Under the pieces are notes generated by a model, which did not search any database, was not told where the DNA came from, and worked only from the letters and a program-made list of their open reading frames with translations. Positions 45,301-56,576 of a DNA stretch of 64,000 nt are shown here, one piece after another. Position 1 is the first letter of the stretch, and each line of letters opens with the position of its first letter. Source of the stretch: Antennarius striatus (taxonomy: Eukaryota; Chordata; Actinopteri; Lophiiformes; Antennariidae). The position numbers and the translations under genes were made by a program. The DNA lies in NCBI RefSeq assembly GCF_040054535.1, contig NC_090793.1, positions 19,344,501 through 19,408,500 of the forward strand, read 5' to 3'.

Positions 45301-48300
45301 CACACCGGCGAGGGCATTTCCTGAATTAACCAACAGGAGCATTGCCTTCCACACAATTTCAGGCAATTGATCAGCTGTTTTACAAATTCTAACATCCACA
45401 TCTTCAACATGTCTGTGTAGGTTCTCAGTTATCCAAGTCATGGTTATACTAAGCTGTTTAAGTCAATCCACTGGACGTTAAAGTTCTTGAAGATGTTTCG
45501 TCTTAACATCCAGTGGATTGACTTAAACAGCTTTGGATACACATCTTCAACAGTACCTACATCTCCATCTCCTCAGGCGGAGGATGCTGGGCATGTCAGG
45601 AGGCATTGAGGAGCTGGGCAGTGTCAGATGGGAGCTGGCCTTGTGTCTCCTGGTCGCTTGGATCTTTTGCTACTTCAGTATCTGGAAAGGTGTCAGATCC
45701 TCTGGAAAGGTCCTGTAGGAAAACTGGAGTCTACTCAGCTGTTGTGTATATAACTGTCAATCACTTCTACTTACCACCTCCCTGTAAACATTTTCTTTTC
45801 ATTTCAGGTCGTATATTTCACAGCCACGTTCCCCTATGTGATGCTCCTGATTCTACTCATTAGAGGCTTGACTCTACCTGGAGCTTCTGAAGGGATCTAC
45901 TACTACCTGTATCCAGACATAAACCGCCTGGCTGACCTAGAGGTGGATTGTCTACTTTGTCCACACTTTTTAATTCCTTGGTGGAAAAAAAGAAGTTTGA
46001 AACATATAAACAATTTTAAAAATATTGTGGTTACTTGTGAAAAGTTCCAACCTCATCAGTTCATATATTATCCCCCATATGATATTTCATGTGGAGACCT
46101 TACTGTGTTGCGTTTGGTTGAGTGCCCATCTTAGATGGAGTAGTACTACATCTTGATCAACCTTTATCAAATCAAACATTTTGGATTTACTACTCAACAT
46201 TGTCTAACAAGTTAAAGTAAACTTCAGTGTGTAATAATCTTTCTATCATTTCAGGTCTGGATTGAGGCAGGAATTCAAATATTTTTCTCCTACAGCCTCA
46301 CTGGAGGGACATTAGTTGTGCTGAGTAGTTATAATGACTACAAGAACAACTGTTACAAGTAAATGTCATACACATTTTCACATATATTTGTCATATTTTA
46401 CAGATTAAGTAAAAAAAGAGATTTTTACCCTGGAAGTGTCAATAAGAAGGGTTTATTGTCTCTGTGTGACCTCCAGGGACTGTTTCTGGCTCTGTCTGCT
46501 GAACAGTGGAACCAGTTTTGTTGGTGGATTTGTCGTCTTCTCTGTTCTTGGATTCATGGCTCACAAACTAGGTGTTCCTGTAAATACTGTGACCAAGTCA
46601 GGTGCAGTATTTCTCATATTTCAGGAAACCTTACTAATATCCATACACTGAAATTGAAAGATTTCCTCATATGCAATGTCTTTATGATACAAAGTTTTAA
46701 AAAGTTGAATAAAATGTTTCAACATGATGAATACATACTGTAACATCTCGTTCCCCCCACAGGCCCAGGTCTGGCCTTCATCGCTTACCCTCAGGCGACA
46801 GCTTTGATGCCTTTACCACAGTTCTGGAGTGTCTGCTTTTTCCTGATGTTAATTCTACTGACTATTGACTCACATGTAATAATTTTTTGTCAGATTTTCC
46901 ATTGAGAAATAGTTGTTTTCTACACATCCATCCATCTATGGTTTCTAAACACAATTGCACCTGTTATTTTCTTCAGTTTGTTGAGATGGAGAGTTTCATC
47001 ACCACAGTGAGAGACTTGTTTCGTGCACCAATGAAGCATGAGATATTTGTCCTCATTAGCTGTATAACGGCTTTTCTTCTACATCTTATCTTGGTGACTG
47101 AGGTGAATATTTTCCTAAAACAGGTGCTAATAATACATATCAACAGGGTAAATACAATTGCTTAAAGTGTTCCAAATATTTTTTTCAGTTAAATCTCAAT
47201 ATCTTTTTTTCTTTTAGGGAGGAATTTTCATTTTTCAATTCATTGAATTCTGTGGCTCTACTAGGGTCTGTCAGAACATCCTAGTTATTAGCCAATGCAT
47301 TGTTTTAGGCTGGATTTTTGGTGAGTATTTTAATTCTTAAAATATTAACATTACTTAAAGGAGTTCTATTATGAAAAAAATAATAATTTCATGCTACACA
47401 AGAAATGTAAAATGTCACCAATCTCTTTGATTCTGCAGTATTGACAATGATTTAGCTTTTCATCAGGTGCTAACAGACTCTGTAACATAATCGAGGACAT
47501 GACGGGACAGAGACCATCTCTTTTCTTTAAACTGTGCTGGAAGTACGTCGTTCCTCTGCTGTCCCTGGTGAGTCACAATCGTTCTTCATGATTACCAATA
47601 GGATTACCAATATTGTATTTAAGCATTTACTGTTACAGATATGTTCACAATTAAAATGTTTAAAATTAAGTAATTAAGGATGATAATTTAATTAACTTTG
47701 AGTTGTACACTTTTTAATTTTTAAATCCATCTTTTGCACCATCTATCATAAACACAGGCTTGTTGATAGATTATTTTAAAAAACTGCAATAATTAAATTT
47801 TAAAAATTATCCACAGATTTCTTGTATCGGGTACCTGCGTGATTACAAGCGTCTCATGATCAATGACTACCTTTACCCAGACTGGGCGTACTCACTGGGG
47901 TGGGTCATGACCCTCTCTTCTGTTCTAATGATCCCACTTTGGGCAGCTGGACGGGTGTGTTTGACACCAGGAACCTTCAGGGAGGTAAGAATTTGTGTTG
48001 AACAACATCTCAAAGCCAAGTGTTCTCTGTTTGATATGATTAATACGTCCTTGTAATGCTGTTGTTAGTGGAATGGTTGAGTTGCAAAGGATCATGGGAT
48101 CACAGGTGGGTGAGAAACATCAGCCAGATGTGAGCCATATTTACATGTAGTCAGAGAAACTGGGGAGGAGAAAACACAAGAAAGTAGAGGAGAAAACAGC
48201 AGCAAGGAGAAAACAGCAGCAAGGCAGGGGAGGTAAAGATGAGTTGTGAAAACAGAAGCTTAAACTTCTCTTGTTTATTCCAGCGTTTGTCCGTCCTTTG

Positions 48301-48391
48301 TCGTCCTGCTGAAGATCCAGCCTGGAAGCGGACAGATATTGCAGAAGAGAGAACAACTGCTGGCCTGATGACATCTGCATCAACAGTTTAG
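42340..48391 (+). CDS. Copy 5: SLC6 transporter, GAT2/slc6a13-like, derived group
   Basis: Exons: 42340-42496, 42600-42734, 42861-42998, 43115-43202, 45577-45709, 45808-45942, 46255-46358, 46477-46601, 46763-46875, 46977-47102, 47218-47320, 47467-47567, 47817-47984, 48284-48391. Open frame, 577 aa. The ATG at 42340 is chosen because it is shared by all copies; an in-frame ATG at 42322 is absent from copy 6. TM1 reads [10 protein letters not shown] in place of the near-universal [12 protein letters not shown]2 has LMVTS (no Glu), TM6 LSSYN, VTKS before TM8, TM8 DSHF. Exon 10 is 12 bases shorter (DLFRAP in place of [10 protein letters not shown]). Exon 1 and leader are copy 7-like, the middle copy 2/4-like, exons 9-13 copy 3-like, and the tail (ending SASTV) identical to that of copy 4. 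The poly(A) signal is at 48545-48550. The frame is maintained, but altered TM1 and TM2 motifs make ordinary transport doubtful. Confidence 0.9.
43370..45396 (+). mobile_element. Ty3/gypsy LTR-retrotransposon fossil in intron 4 of copy 5
   Basis: A proline/alanine-rich gag-like stretch lies at 43415-43840. Pol remnants follow: RNase H end and integrase-like parts at about 44100-44480, and a chromo/C-terminal integrase-like part at about 44650-44880, in + orientation. The family is Ty3/gypsy (Metaviridae). No LTR pair was recognised. It is broken, with several breaks, and old, because it is shared by copies 2, 4 (scrap), 5 and 6. Confidence 0.7.
45410..45539. mobile_element. 130-bp Penelope-type hairpin relic in intron 4 of copy 5
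   Basis: Flanked by the direct repeat CACATCTTCAACA (45397-45409 and 45540-45552). Its left part (gtctgtgtaggttctcag) and right end (agctttggata) match the two ends of the Penelope-like element at 25091-26119. The arms 'aagctgtttaagtcaatcc' and 'ggattgacttaaacagctt' are perfect inverted repeats around a 'gtttcgtc' loop region. It is absent from intron 4 of copy 2. Confidence 0.8.
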
Positions 48392-49709
48392 TGTGACCTG
48401 TAGAGTCAAATTAACAAGACATCATACTATTATCAATCTAGTTATGTTGCTGCTTGTAATTCTCTTGAACTTTAGCAAAGGATAAAATGCTTGTTTCTCC
48501 GCATTTTTCTACATCAGTAGAAATGGAAAGAGTTGATGAATGACAATAAAAGTTTTGTTCAAATCTACAAAATTAAAGTCTTTTATTGTGTTTCCCACTG
48601 GTGATTTGTCCTGCTACAGTTCCATTATGACTCACTGGTGAAGGCAGGGGAAAGATTAATGGGATTGTAGAGAGAATGGGGACGTTTGGCTGAAGATGAG
48701 GATGAAGGTTGACAAAATTCTGGATAGCAACAGGTGAGAATAGAGAGTAGAAGAAACTAGAAACTACTGTAGTGACTGTGGTTACATTATGTGTCCACCA
48801 GGTTGAGCTGCCCTAAAGGAATTGCATTCATGACTCTGCAGCCTTTGCTCAAATTTCAAAAGCCAAGTCACTGCTCAGAAAATTTTCAGAAAATGACCAT
48901 TGGGATTCAGAAAATGAATCCCAGCTTCCATGTATTCCAGAAACGGGACGGCAGGATTGATGAAACCACCTAAGAGGGTTAAAGGTCCTGATAACAGCCC
49001 ACTACAGGTTGTTGCCTGTAGTGGGTTGTTGCCTGCTGCCTCGTTCATTGAAATATAAAGCCTTCTACAGAGTGTACCCTGCCTCACGCCCCCAGTCGGC
49101 TGGGATAAGCTCCTGCTCCCTGCGACCTGTAGCGGTAGTAGCTTTGTTAATCCCTTAAGGAGGTTCCATTAGGGAAATCAACAATGGACGTGAGAGTGGA
49201 TTATGGAACATTACGTTCAGAATAATCAAATGTGTTAGTACAGCATACATACACACATTTATTAAAACAACAACACATGAGGTAATTGTGTTATTGAGTT
49301 ATTAATTATTAATTTGTTAATTAGTAAAATAACTGTTGTAATAAATTTCACGTATTGTGTAAGCAGTTTGGTTACTTTAATTTAAGTTAAATATGTAGGA
49401 GGAAGTTAGAGAACCTAAGCAGACGTGGGGAGGACATAGAAACTCTGAACAGGAAGGAATTAAACCTGGAACCTTCTTGATGTGAAGCTACAGCGCCTCA
49501 CAGCATGAGTTGACCGTAACAGAGGGAGGAGACAACATGGGAAAACCAAAAAAAAGCACAAAGTTTGTGTTGTGCAGGTCAAAAATTGCTCATTGATTGT
49601 AAAAGTTAATTCTAATATTCTAATGACATACTGGAAACTCTGGAATTGTAGCTTTAAAAGAGACACAGTCTAATTATATGAATGTTGCAAAGAACCATTT
49701 TCACAGACG
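48392..49709. other. Spacer between copies 5 and 6
   Basis: Duplicate of the spacer 40511-41763, with the poly(A) signal of copy 5 (48545-48550), the decayed tRNA-SINE piece (49395-49510) and a roughly 64-base segment near 49545-49610 that is missing from the other unit. No gene is seen. Confidence 0.6.
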
Positions 49710-50091
49710 TACCGTAGTTTCTAGACTATTGAGCGCACCTGAATATAAGCTGCACCAACTGCAGAACAAAATTATACATACAGTACAGTATTTTTGCAGC
49801 ACCTGTCTATGAACTGCAGGTGTCTGTTGGTGAAACATGAGATATTTACACAGAAAGACGGTATTCATCTAAAAAGATGCATCATGTGGCTTTTTGGGAT
49901 TTCCGTCACAATGGGTGTACATGATATGCAAGATGTCTATTCAAAACTTGTATCACTCTTGCGCTTCCAGCTACAGCGCCCCCTGGAGGCTGTTAAACCG
50001 TATATTATATAGATTGGCTGCATCATTGTTTAAGCCACAAGTATCAAAGCATGTGAAAAAAGTTTTGGCTTGTATGCTGGAATTTACGGTA
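49710..50091. mobile_element. MITE before copy 6
   Basis: Near-identical duplicate of the element at 41764-42146, with TACCGTA and TACGGTA ends. Confidence 0.7.
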
Positions 50092-50284
50092 TTTAAAAGC
50101 ACGCTTCAGGCTTGCATGGGGCTGGCGTTACCATTTGAAACCTTTGGCCACAGACTAATGACCGATACCAACCTGCTACCATAATTAAAGTGGATTGAAG
50201 GAAGACGCTTGTCACACAAGGACAAACTAAAGTTTGAGAACTTAAACTTGTAAAACTTTGAGGAAAATTTATCGTGAAGCTGAG
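50090..50284 (+). promoter_or_regulatory. Class B promoter/leader of copy 6
   Basis: TATTTAAA at 50090-50097 on the MITE edge, followed by the conserved leader to the ATG. It differs from copy 5 by only a few bases, including loss of the upstream ATG (aaaattt in place of aaaatgt). Confidence 0.45.
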
Positions 50285-53200
50285 ATGAACAGACAAACAC
50301 GGAAAGTAGACAAAAAGAGGAGTAATGAAGACAGAGGACAGTGGGCCAGTAAAAGAGAATATATCCTGGTTGCTGCAGGAAATGTTGTTGGTGTGAGCAA
50401 CGTGTGGAGATTTCCTTACCTCTGCTACAAGAACGGTGGAGGTGAATATTAAACATTCATCCTATTAAATGTCTTTGTATTAATCGTGAACATTTTAATC
50501 TGTTATCATGGGCGTGTGACACTTTATTTTTAAATAGGTGCCTTTCTGGTGCCATATGGTCTACTAGTTGTATTTTTTGGGATACCTACTTTTCTAATGG
50601 TGACCTCAATTGGTCAGTACACCCAGGAAGGATTCATCACCTGCTGGACCAAGTTGTGTCCACTTGCACAAGGTGAGCTGAGCTGAGTTCAACTAAAATG
50701 TACAAGATAGACCAAAATGGAAATTTATTCTTTGGTCAAAAACAATATTTTCTCATGAAGAATTTTGCACTTTGTTTATCTTTGTATTTCTTTTATAGGT
50801 ATCGGCATTGGACAATTGATCACTACATTCTGGGGTTCTATCTATATTATGATTGAAGTGTGGGGTCTCTTCTACCTGGTGTTCTCATTCAGATCCCAGC
50901 TCTCCTGGGCCACCTGCAACAACACCTGGAATACAGGTAAGCAGGGTACAAAAAATACAGAGGTGGGTTAGAGTGAGGGTTATGTGTTCTCAACAGTCTC
51001 AATGATCCAAACAGTGAGACTCACCGAAATCTGTTTTTGTTCTTCAATCCAGATGACTGTGTAGATCTTCAGATTTTCAATTCATCCAATTTGACAGTAG
51101 AACAGACCAATGGGACTCCTGCAGCAGTTGAGTTCTGGGAGTGAGTCTAACTTGTTTTCATTCTCAAATATAAATGCTCAATTGCTTCCACAAGAAATAT
51201 TTATCTTGGTCAGACTATTTGAACATGTGACTTTGAGAAAGTTCAAACATCACTAACAGCTACAAATCTCAAAAATGTTAGAGATTAAATTTTGTAATAA
51301 TGTGTCCGACAAAACATTTTGGTAAACATTGTGATCATACATGGAAGCTTAAATGGGCTTGAATGCATTAGAGATTCTCACTGATGCCACCCTCAGTGCC
51401 CTGAATCACACATCTCCAGGACCTGCTCCTGTGTCTGCTCCTGCTCCACCGCAACCATTACTGGAGCCACAACCAAAGACCCCTGGAGCTATAGTCGAGA
51501 TCCCAAACTCTGTTTCCCGTTCTTCACAAAGTGCTCCTTTCTTTTCTCCCTTGAACCTCTCACGTTCACCTTTCAAGACACTAAGGTGTCATTCAACCAT
51601 CAATCACTTGATGGGGAAAGCTCATCTATGGCGGGCAGCAGAGCGAGAGGAACGCAGGCCTGCTTGCTCCTCCTTACAAGCTTTCACAGCAGAGCCTCCT
51701 CAAGATGTAAGGAGAGATGCGCTTCCGGTCATGAGGAGATGTAAAGCTATGTGTCATCAGCATGACTATGGAAGCTGATGCTGTGTCTCCTGATGACGTC
51801 CCCAGGGGGAAGCATGTAAAGGTTAAAAAGAAGTGGACCTAAATGCTATATCCAGTTTCATGGGTTCCTGATGAACATGTATCCAAACCTACCTCAAAGC
51901 ATCGTCCTATGAGTTAAGAATGAAACCAGTTAACACTGGAGAACTGGAAAAATGAACCACGTGTCTGAGTCTTTAATAAAATATGATGGTTCACCTCTCT
52001 CCCACTGAGATGAACCATGACATCAGTGACTTCAACTTACTAGTGGTCAAAGTGACACTGGAGGACTGGTCCCACAGATGGGAGGGCACCACCCAGCTGG
52101 TCCTGGTGTGGGCCAACCAAAGGAACCTGGATTACATTTGGGAAGCCTGAACTCCAGACAGGCTCCGTGGTCCTTGTTTATTAGCAAGTTCATTTCAATC
52201 TCTCCTATTGTTTGGAGAACCGCAAAGTCAACCCCAATGGTCGCTGACAGGGGACCCCAGTTTAGATCCAAGTCCTGGAAAGAGTTCTGTAGGTATATTG
52301 GCCTTTTTCAGACTGTCCGCCATTTTTCAACCCCAATCCAACCGTGAAATGGAAAGACAGAATCAGTACAGTGAGACAGCTGTCTCACCAACAGCTCCTA
52401 TTGGTAGAATATGCCCACAATAACCTGACCACCTTGGACATGTGACCGTTCCGTTGCGTCCACAGTTTCTGGCTTCCTGTTTCGCACCCTCGAGAAGGAA
52501 GTTTCCTGCCTTCATCTACAGCTGCCAGAGGTCTTGGGCACAAGCTTGAGACTATGATCAACTGACCGTTATTCAGCTGCTGTCAACTGCCAATGTATGA
52601 AAGCTCTCTCCTAACAAGTGGGCCAAAGAGTCTTGCCTTCCAACTGGACATGAATCTTTGGGTGGAATCCCAAAAGCTAGCACCAGGTTTCATTGGTCCA
52701 TTTGAAATCCAGAATGTCATCAACCCTGAAGTTGCCATGTTCCATGCAGATTCTCCACATCTTCAACAAAGCCTACATCAAATCCATCCGAGTGGACCTC
52801 CACCATCCATTGACTCCTGACGTCCATCTTCGATACCTCGTTGACTGACTGGAATACAGCCTGAGGAACGGTCATGACACATCCTTGATAATAATCTCAT
52901 CAGAAATTTCCTGAAATTTGCCTGAAACCAGAATAAGCCTCCAGGATCTGCCCTACTCAAGGACGAAACAAGTAATTCAAGCTGATGATAAATAGGATAT
53001 GCTTCAGGATATGTGTCCTAGGCCCACATATACTGAAGCTTGATAGATTCCAAGCAGATAGATGTTTTAGGTACCAGGCAATGTGGTAGGAACACTGTGT
53101 CGGGTCAATAATGAAATGTTGACCTAGGGCCTAGAGTCATGTCATCTATGCCGCTTTGTATACTCCTTCATTTCATGAGGTGAAGTGACTGAGAACCATC

Positions 53201-56200
53201 GAGGATACTTTTTAATATGACAGTAGTTCATTCGCATACACACCGGCGAGGGCATTTCCTGAATTAACCAACAGGAGCATTGCCTTCCACACAATTTCAG
53301 GCAATTGATCAGCTGTTTTACAAATTCTAACATCCACATCTTCAACATGTCTGTGTAGGTTCTCAGTTATCCAAGTCATGGTTATCCTAAGCTGTTTAAG
53401 TCAATCCACTGGACGTTAAAGTTCTTGAAGATGTTTCGTCTTAACGTCCAGTGGATTGACTTAAACAGCTTTGGATACACATCTTCAACAGTACCTACAT
53501 CTCCATCTCCTCAGGCGGAGGATGCTGGGCATGTCAGGAGGCATTGAGGAGCTGGGCAGTGTCAGATGGGAGCTGGCCTTGTGTCTCCTGGTCGCTTGGA
53601 TCTTTTGCTACTTCAGTATCTGGAAAGGTGTCAGATCCTCTGGAAAGGTCCTGTAGGAAAACTGGAGTCTACTCAGCTGTTGTGTATATAACTGTCAATC
53701 ACTTCTACTTACCACCTCCCTGTAAACATTTTCTTTTCATTTCAGGTCGTATATTTCACAGCCACGTTCCCCTATGTGATGCTCCTGATTCTACTCATTA
53801 GAGGCTTGACTCTACCTGGAGCTTCTGAAGGGATCTACTACTACCTGTATCCAGACATAAACCGCCTGGCTGACCTAGAGGTGGATTGTCTACTTTGTCC
53901 ACACTTTTTAATTCCTTGGTGGAAAAAAAGAAGAAGTTTGAAACATATAAACAATTTTAAAAATATTGTGGTTACTTGTGAAAAGTTCCAACCTCATCAG
54001 TTCATATATTATCCCCCATATGATATTTCATGTAGAGACGTTACTGTGTTGCGTTTGGTTCAGTGCCCATCTTAGATGGAGTAGTACTACATCTTGATCA
54101 ACCTTTATCAAATCAAACATTTTGGATTTACTACTCAACATTGTCTAACAAGTTAAAGTAAACTTCAGTGTGTAATAATCTTTCTATCATTTCAGGTCTG
54201 GATTGAGGCAGGAATTCAAATATTTTTCTCCTACAGCCTGGCTGGAGGGACATTAGTTGTGCTGAGTAGCTATAATGACTACGAGAACAACTGTTACAAG
54301 TAAATGTCATACACATTTTCACAGATATTTGTCATATTTTACAGATTAAGTAAAAAAAGTTAGAGATTTTTACCCTGGAAGTGTCAATAAGAAGGGTTTA
54401 TTGTCTCTGTGTGACCTCCAGGGACTGTTTCTGGCTCTGTCTGCTGAACAGTGGAACCAGTTTTGTTGGTGGATTTGTCGTCTTCTCTGTTCTTGGATTC
54501 ATGGCTCACAAACTAGGTGTTCCTGTAAATACTGTGACCAAGTCAGGTGCAGTATTTCTCATATTTCAGGAAACCTTACTAATATCCATACACTGAAATT
54601 GAAAGATTTCCTCATATGCAATGTCTTCATGATACAAAGTTTTAAAAAGTTGAATAAAATGTTTCAACATGATGAATACATACTGTAACATCTCGTTCCC
54701 TCCACAGGCCCAGGTCTGGCCTTCATCGCTTACCCTCAGGCGACAGCTTTGATGCCTTTACCACAGTTCTGGAGTGTCTGCTTTTTCCTGATGTTAATTC
54801 TACTGACTATTGACTCACATGTAATAATTTTTGTCAGATTTTCTATTGAGGAATTGTTGTTTTCTACACATCCATCCATCTATGGTTTCTAAACACAATT
54901 GCACCTGTTATTTTCTTCAGTTTGTTGAGATGGAGAGTTTCATCACCACAGTGAGAGACTTGTTTCGTGCACCAATGAAGCATGAGATATTTGTCCTCAT
55001 TAGCTGTATAACCGCTTTTCTTCTACATCTTATCTTGGTGACTGAGGTGAATATTTTCCTAAAACAGGTGCTAATAATACATATCAACAGGGTAAATACA
55101 ATTGCTTAAAGTGTTCCAAATATTTTTTTCAGTTAAATCTCAATATCTTTTTTTCTTTTAGGGAGGAATTTTCATTTTTCAATTCATTGAATTCTGTGGC
55201 TCTACTAGGGTCTGTCAGAACATCCTAGTTATTAGCCAATGCATTGTTTTAGGCTGGATTTTTGGTGAGTACTTTAATTCTTAAAATATTAACATTACTT
55301 AAAGGAGTTCTATTATGAAAAAAATAATAATTTCATGCTACACAAGAAATGTAAAATGTCACCAATCTCTTTGATTCTGCAGTATTGACAATAATTTAGC
55401 TTTTCATCAGGTGCTAACAGACTCTGTAACATAATCGAGGACATGACGGGACAGAGACCATCTCTTTTCTTTAAACTGTGCTGGAAGTACGTCGTTCCTC
55501 TGCTGTCCCTGGTGAGTCACAATCGTTCTTCATGATTACCAATAGGATTACCAATATTGTATTTAAGCATTTACTGTTACAGATATGTTCACAATTAAAA
55601 TGTTTAAAATTAAGTAATTAAGGATGATAATTTAATTAACTTTGAGTTGTACACTTTTTAATTTTTAAATCTATCTTTTGCACCATCTATCATAAACACA
55701 GGCTTTTTGATAGATTATTTTAAAAAACTGCAATAATTAAATTTTAAAAATTATCCACAGATTTCTTGTATCGGGTACCTGCGTGATTACAAGCGTCTCA
55801 TGATCAATGACTACCTTTACCCAGACTGGGCGTACTCACTGGGGTGGGTCATGACCCTCTCTTCTGTTCTAATGATCCCACTTTGGGCAGCTGGACGGGT
55901 GTGTTTGACGCCAGGAACCTTCAGGGAGGTAAGAATTCATGCTGAAGCCTGTAGAGAATATATGGGGTCACCAATAGGAAGAGGAGAGACACCTCCCCCC
56001 AATAAAGACAAGCTGAAAGCCCCTATAAAAGCAACCTGGGGTCCCAGAATTCCCCCACAGAACCATAAGTTGATTGAATCTGAGTCTCCAACTCATGAAA
56101 ATGGAAATCCAACCAACCACTGAATAAATGAACATTTTGTTCAAGACACACTTCTTAACTAAACAATTGAAATATTTTAAAATTTTTGGATGACAAATTA

Positions 56201-56576
56201 TTGATTTTCATGAGCAGCAAACTAAAATTTTCCAAAATATACTGTATCACTTTTTGACAGAAACTCTGGATAAACAAACTTTTTGACGCACCTGCATCAG
56301 TCAATCAACTACATGTTTGAATAACAATCTGGCAAGGAATGGTTGAGGTTGATATGTAGTCAGAGAAAACACAAGGAAGCAGAGGACAAAACAGGAGCAA
56401 GGAAGACGAGGGAAAGACGGCAGATGTTATGAAAACACAGAAACTTAAACTTTTCTTATTTTTTCTAGCGTTTGTCCATCCTTTCCCGTCCTGCTGAAGA
56501 TCCAGCCTGGAAGAATAGACAAATGGAAGCAGAGGAAACGACTGTTGAACTGACGGCATCTGCAGTGACAACTTAA
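50285..56576 (+). CDS. Copy 6: SLC6 transporter, GAT2/slc6a13-like, derived group
   Basis: Exons: 50285-50441, 50538-50672, 50799-50936, 51053-51140, 53515-53647, 53746-53880, 54196-54299, 54422-54546, 54708-54820, 54921-55046, 55162-55264, 55411-55511, 55761-55928, 56469-56576. Open frame, 577 aa. Through exon 13 it is almost the same as copy 5, sharing GVSNVW in TM1, LMVTS in TM2, LSSYN, VTKS, DSHF and the 4-residue loss in exon 10. A few changes are visible, for example Ala to Asp at the exon 3/4 junction (TGDDC-type in place of TADC), Ala to Gly in TM3 and Lys to Glu after TM6. The C-tail differs completely in origin: it matches copy 3 ([14 protein letters not shown]), as does the 3' flank. 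The poly(A) signal is at 56674-56679. It is likely the older partner of the pair at its 3' end. Confidence 0.9.
51308..53334 (+). mobile_element. Ty3/gypsy LTR-retrotransposon fossil in intron 4 of copy 6
   Basis: Duplicate, by the 8-kb event, of the fossil at 43370-45396, with the same gag-like and pol-like parts and no recognised LTRs. Broken. Confidence 0.7.
53348..53477. mobile_element. 130-bp Penelope-type hairpin relic in intron 4 of copy 6
   Basis: Duplicate of 45410-45539 with the same CACATCTTCAACA flanks (53335-53347 and 53478-53490). One arm base differs and here restores pairing (aacgtccagtgg). Confidence 0.8.
55940..56130. repeat. Intron 13 segment shared by copies 6 and 3
   Basis: The block with 'cctggggtcccagaattc' and 'ccaactcatgaaaatggaaa' recurs diverged in intron 13 of copy 3 at 27060-27225. 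It supports a common origin of the 3' ends of copies 3 and 6. The family is not recognised. Confidence 0.55.

Larger units (their letters stand above)
39571..47861 (+). repeat. Tandem duplication unit 1 (about 8.3 kb, copy 5 unit)
   Basis: From inside exon 13 of copy 4 to the same point of exon 13 of copy 5, this block is near-identical to 47862-55805. Introns, the gypsy fossil, the Penelope relic and the MITE all repeat. A 141-codon frame in the fossil (43415-43840 and 51353-51778) is residue-identical. Differences seen include the SINE at 39789 (unit 1 only) and a roughly 64-base segment near 49545-49610 (unit 2 only). Confidence 0.9.
47862..55805 (+). repeat. Tandem duplication unit 2 (about 7.9 kb, copy 6 unit)
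   Basis: Near-identical partner of 39571-47861. Similarity continues to the exon 13 donor of copy 6 and a few bases into intron 13 (about 55937), then stops; the rest of copy 6 differs. This places the crossover in the roughly 130 bases of exon 13 common to copies 4, 5 and 6. Confidence 0.9.
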
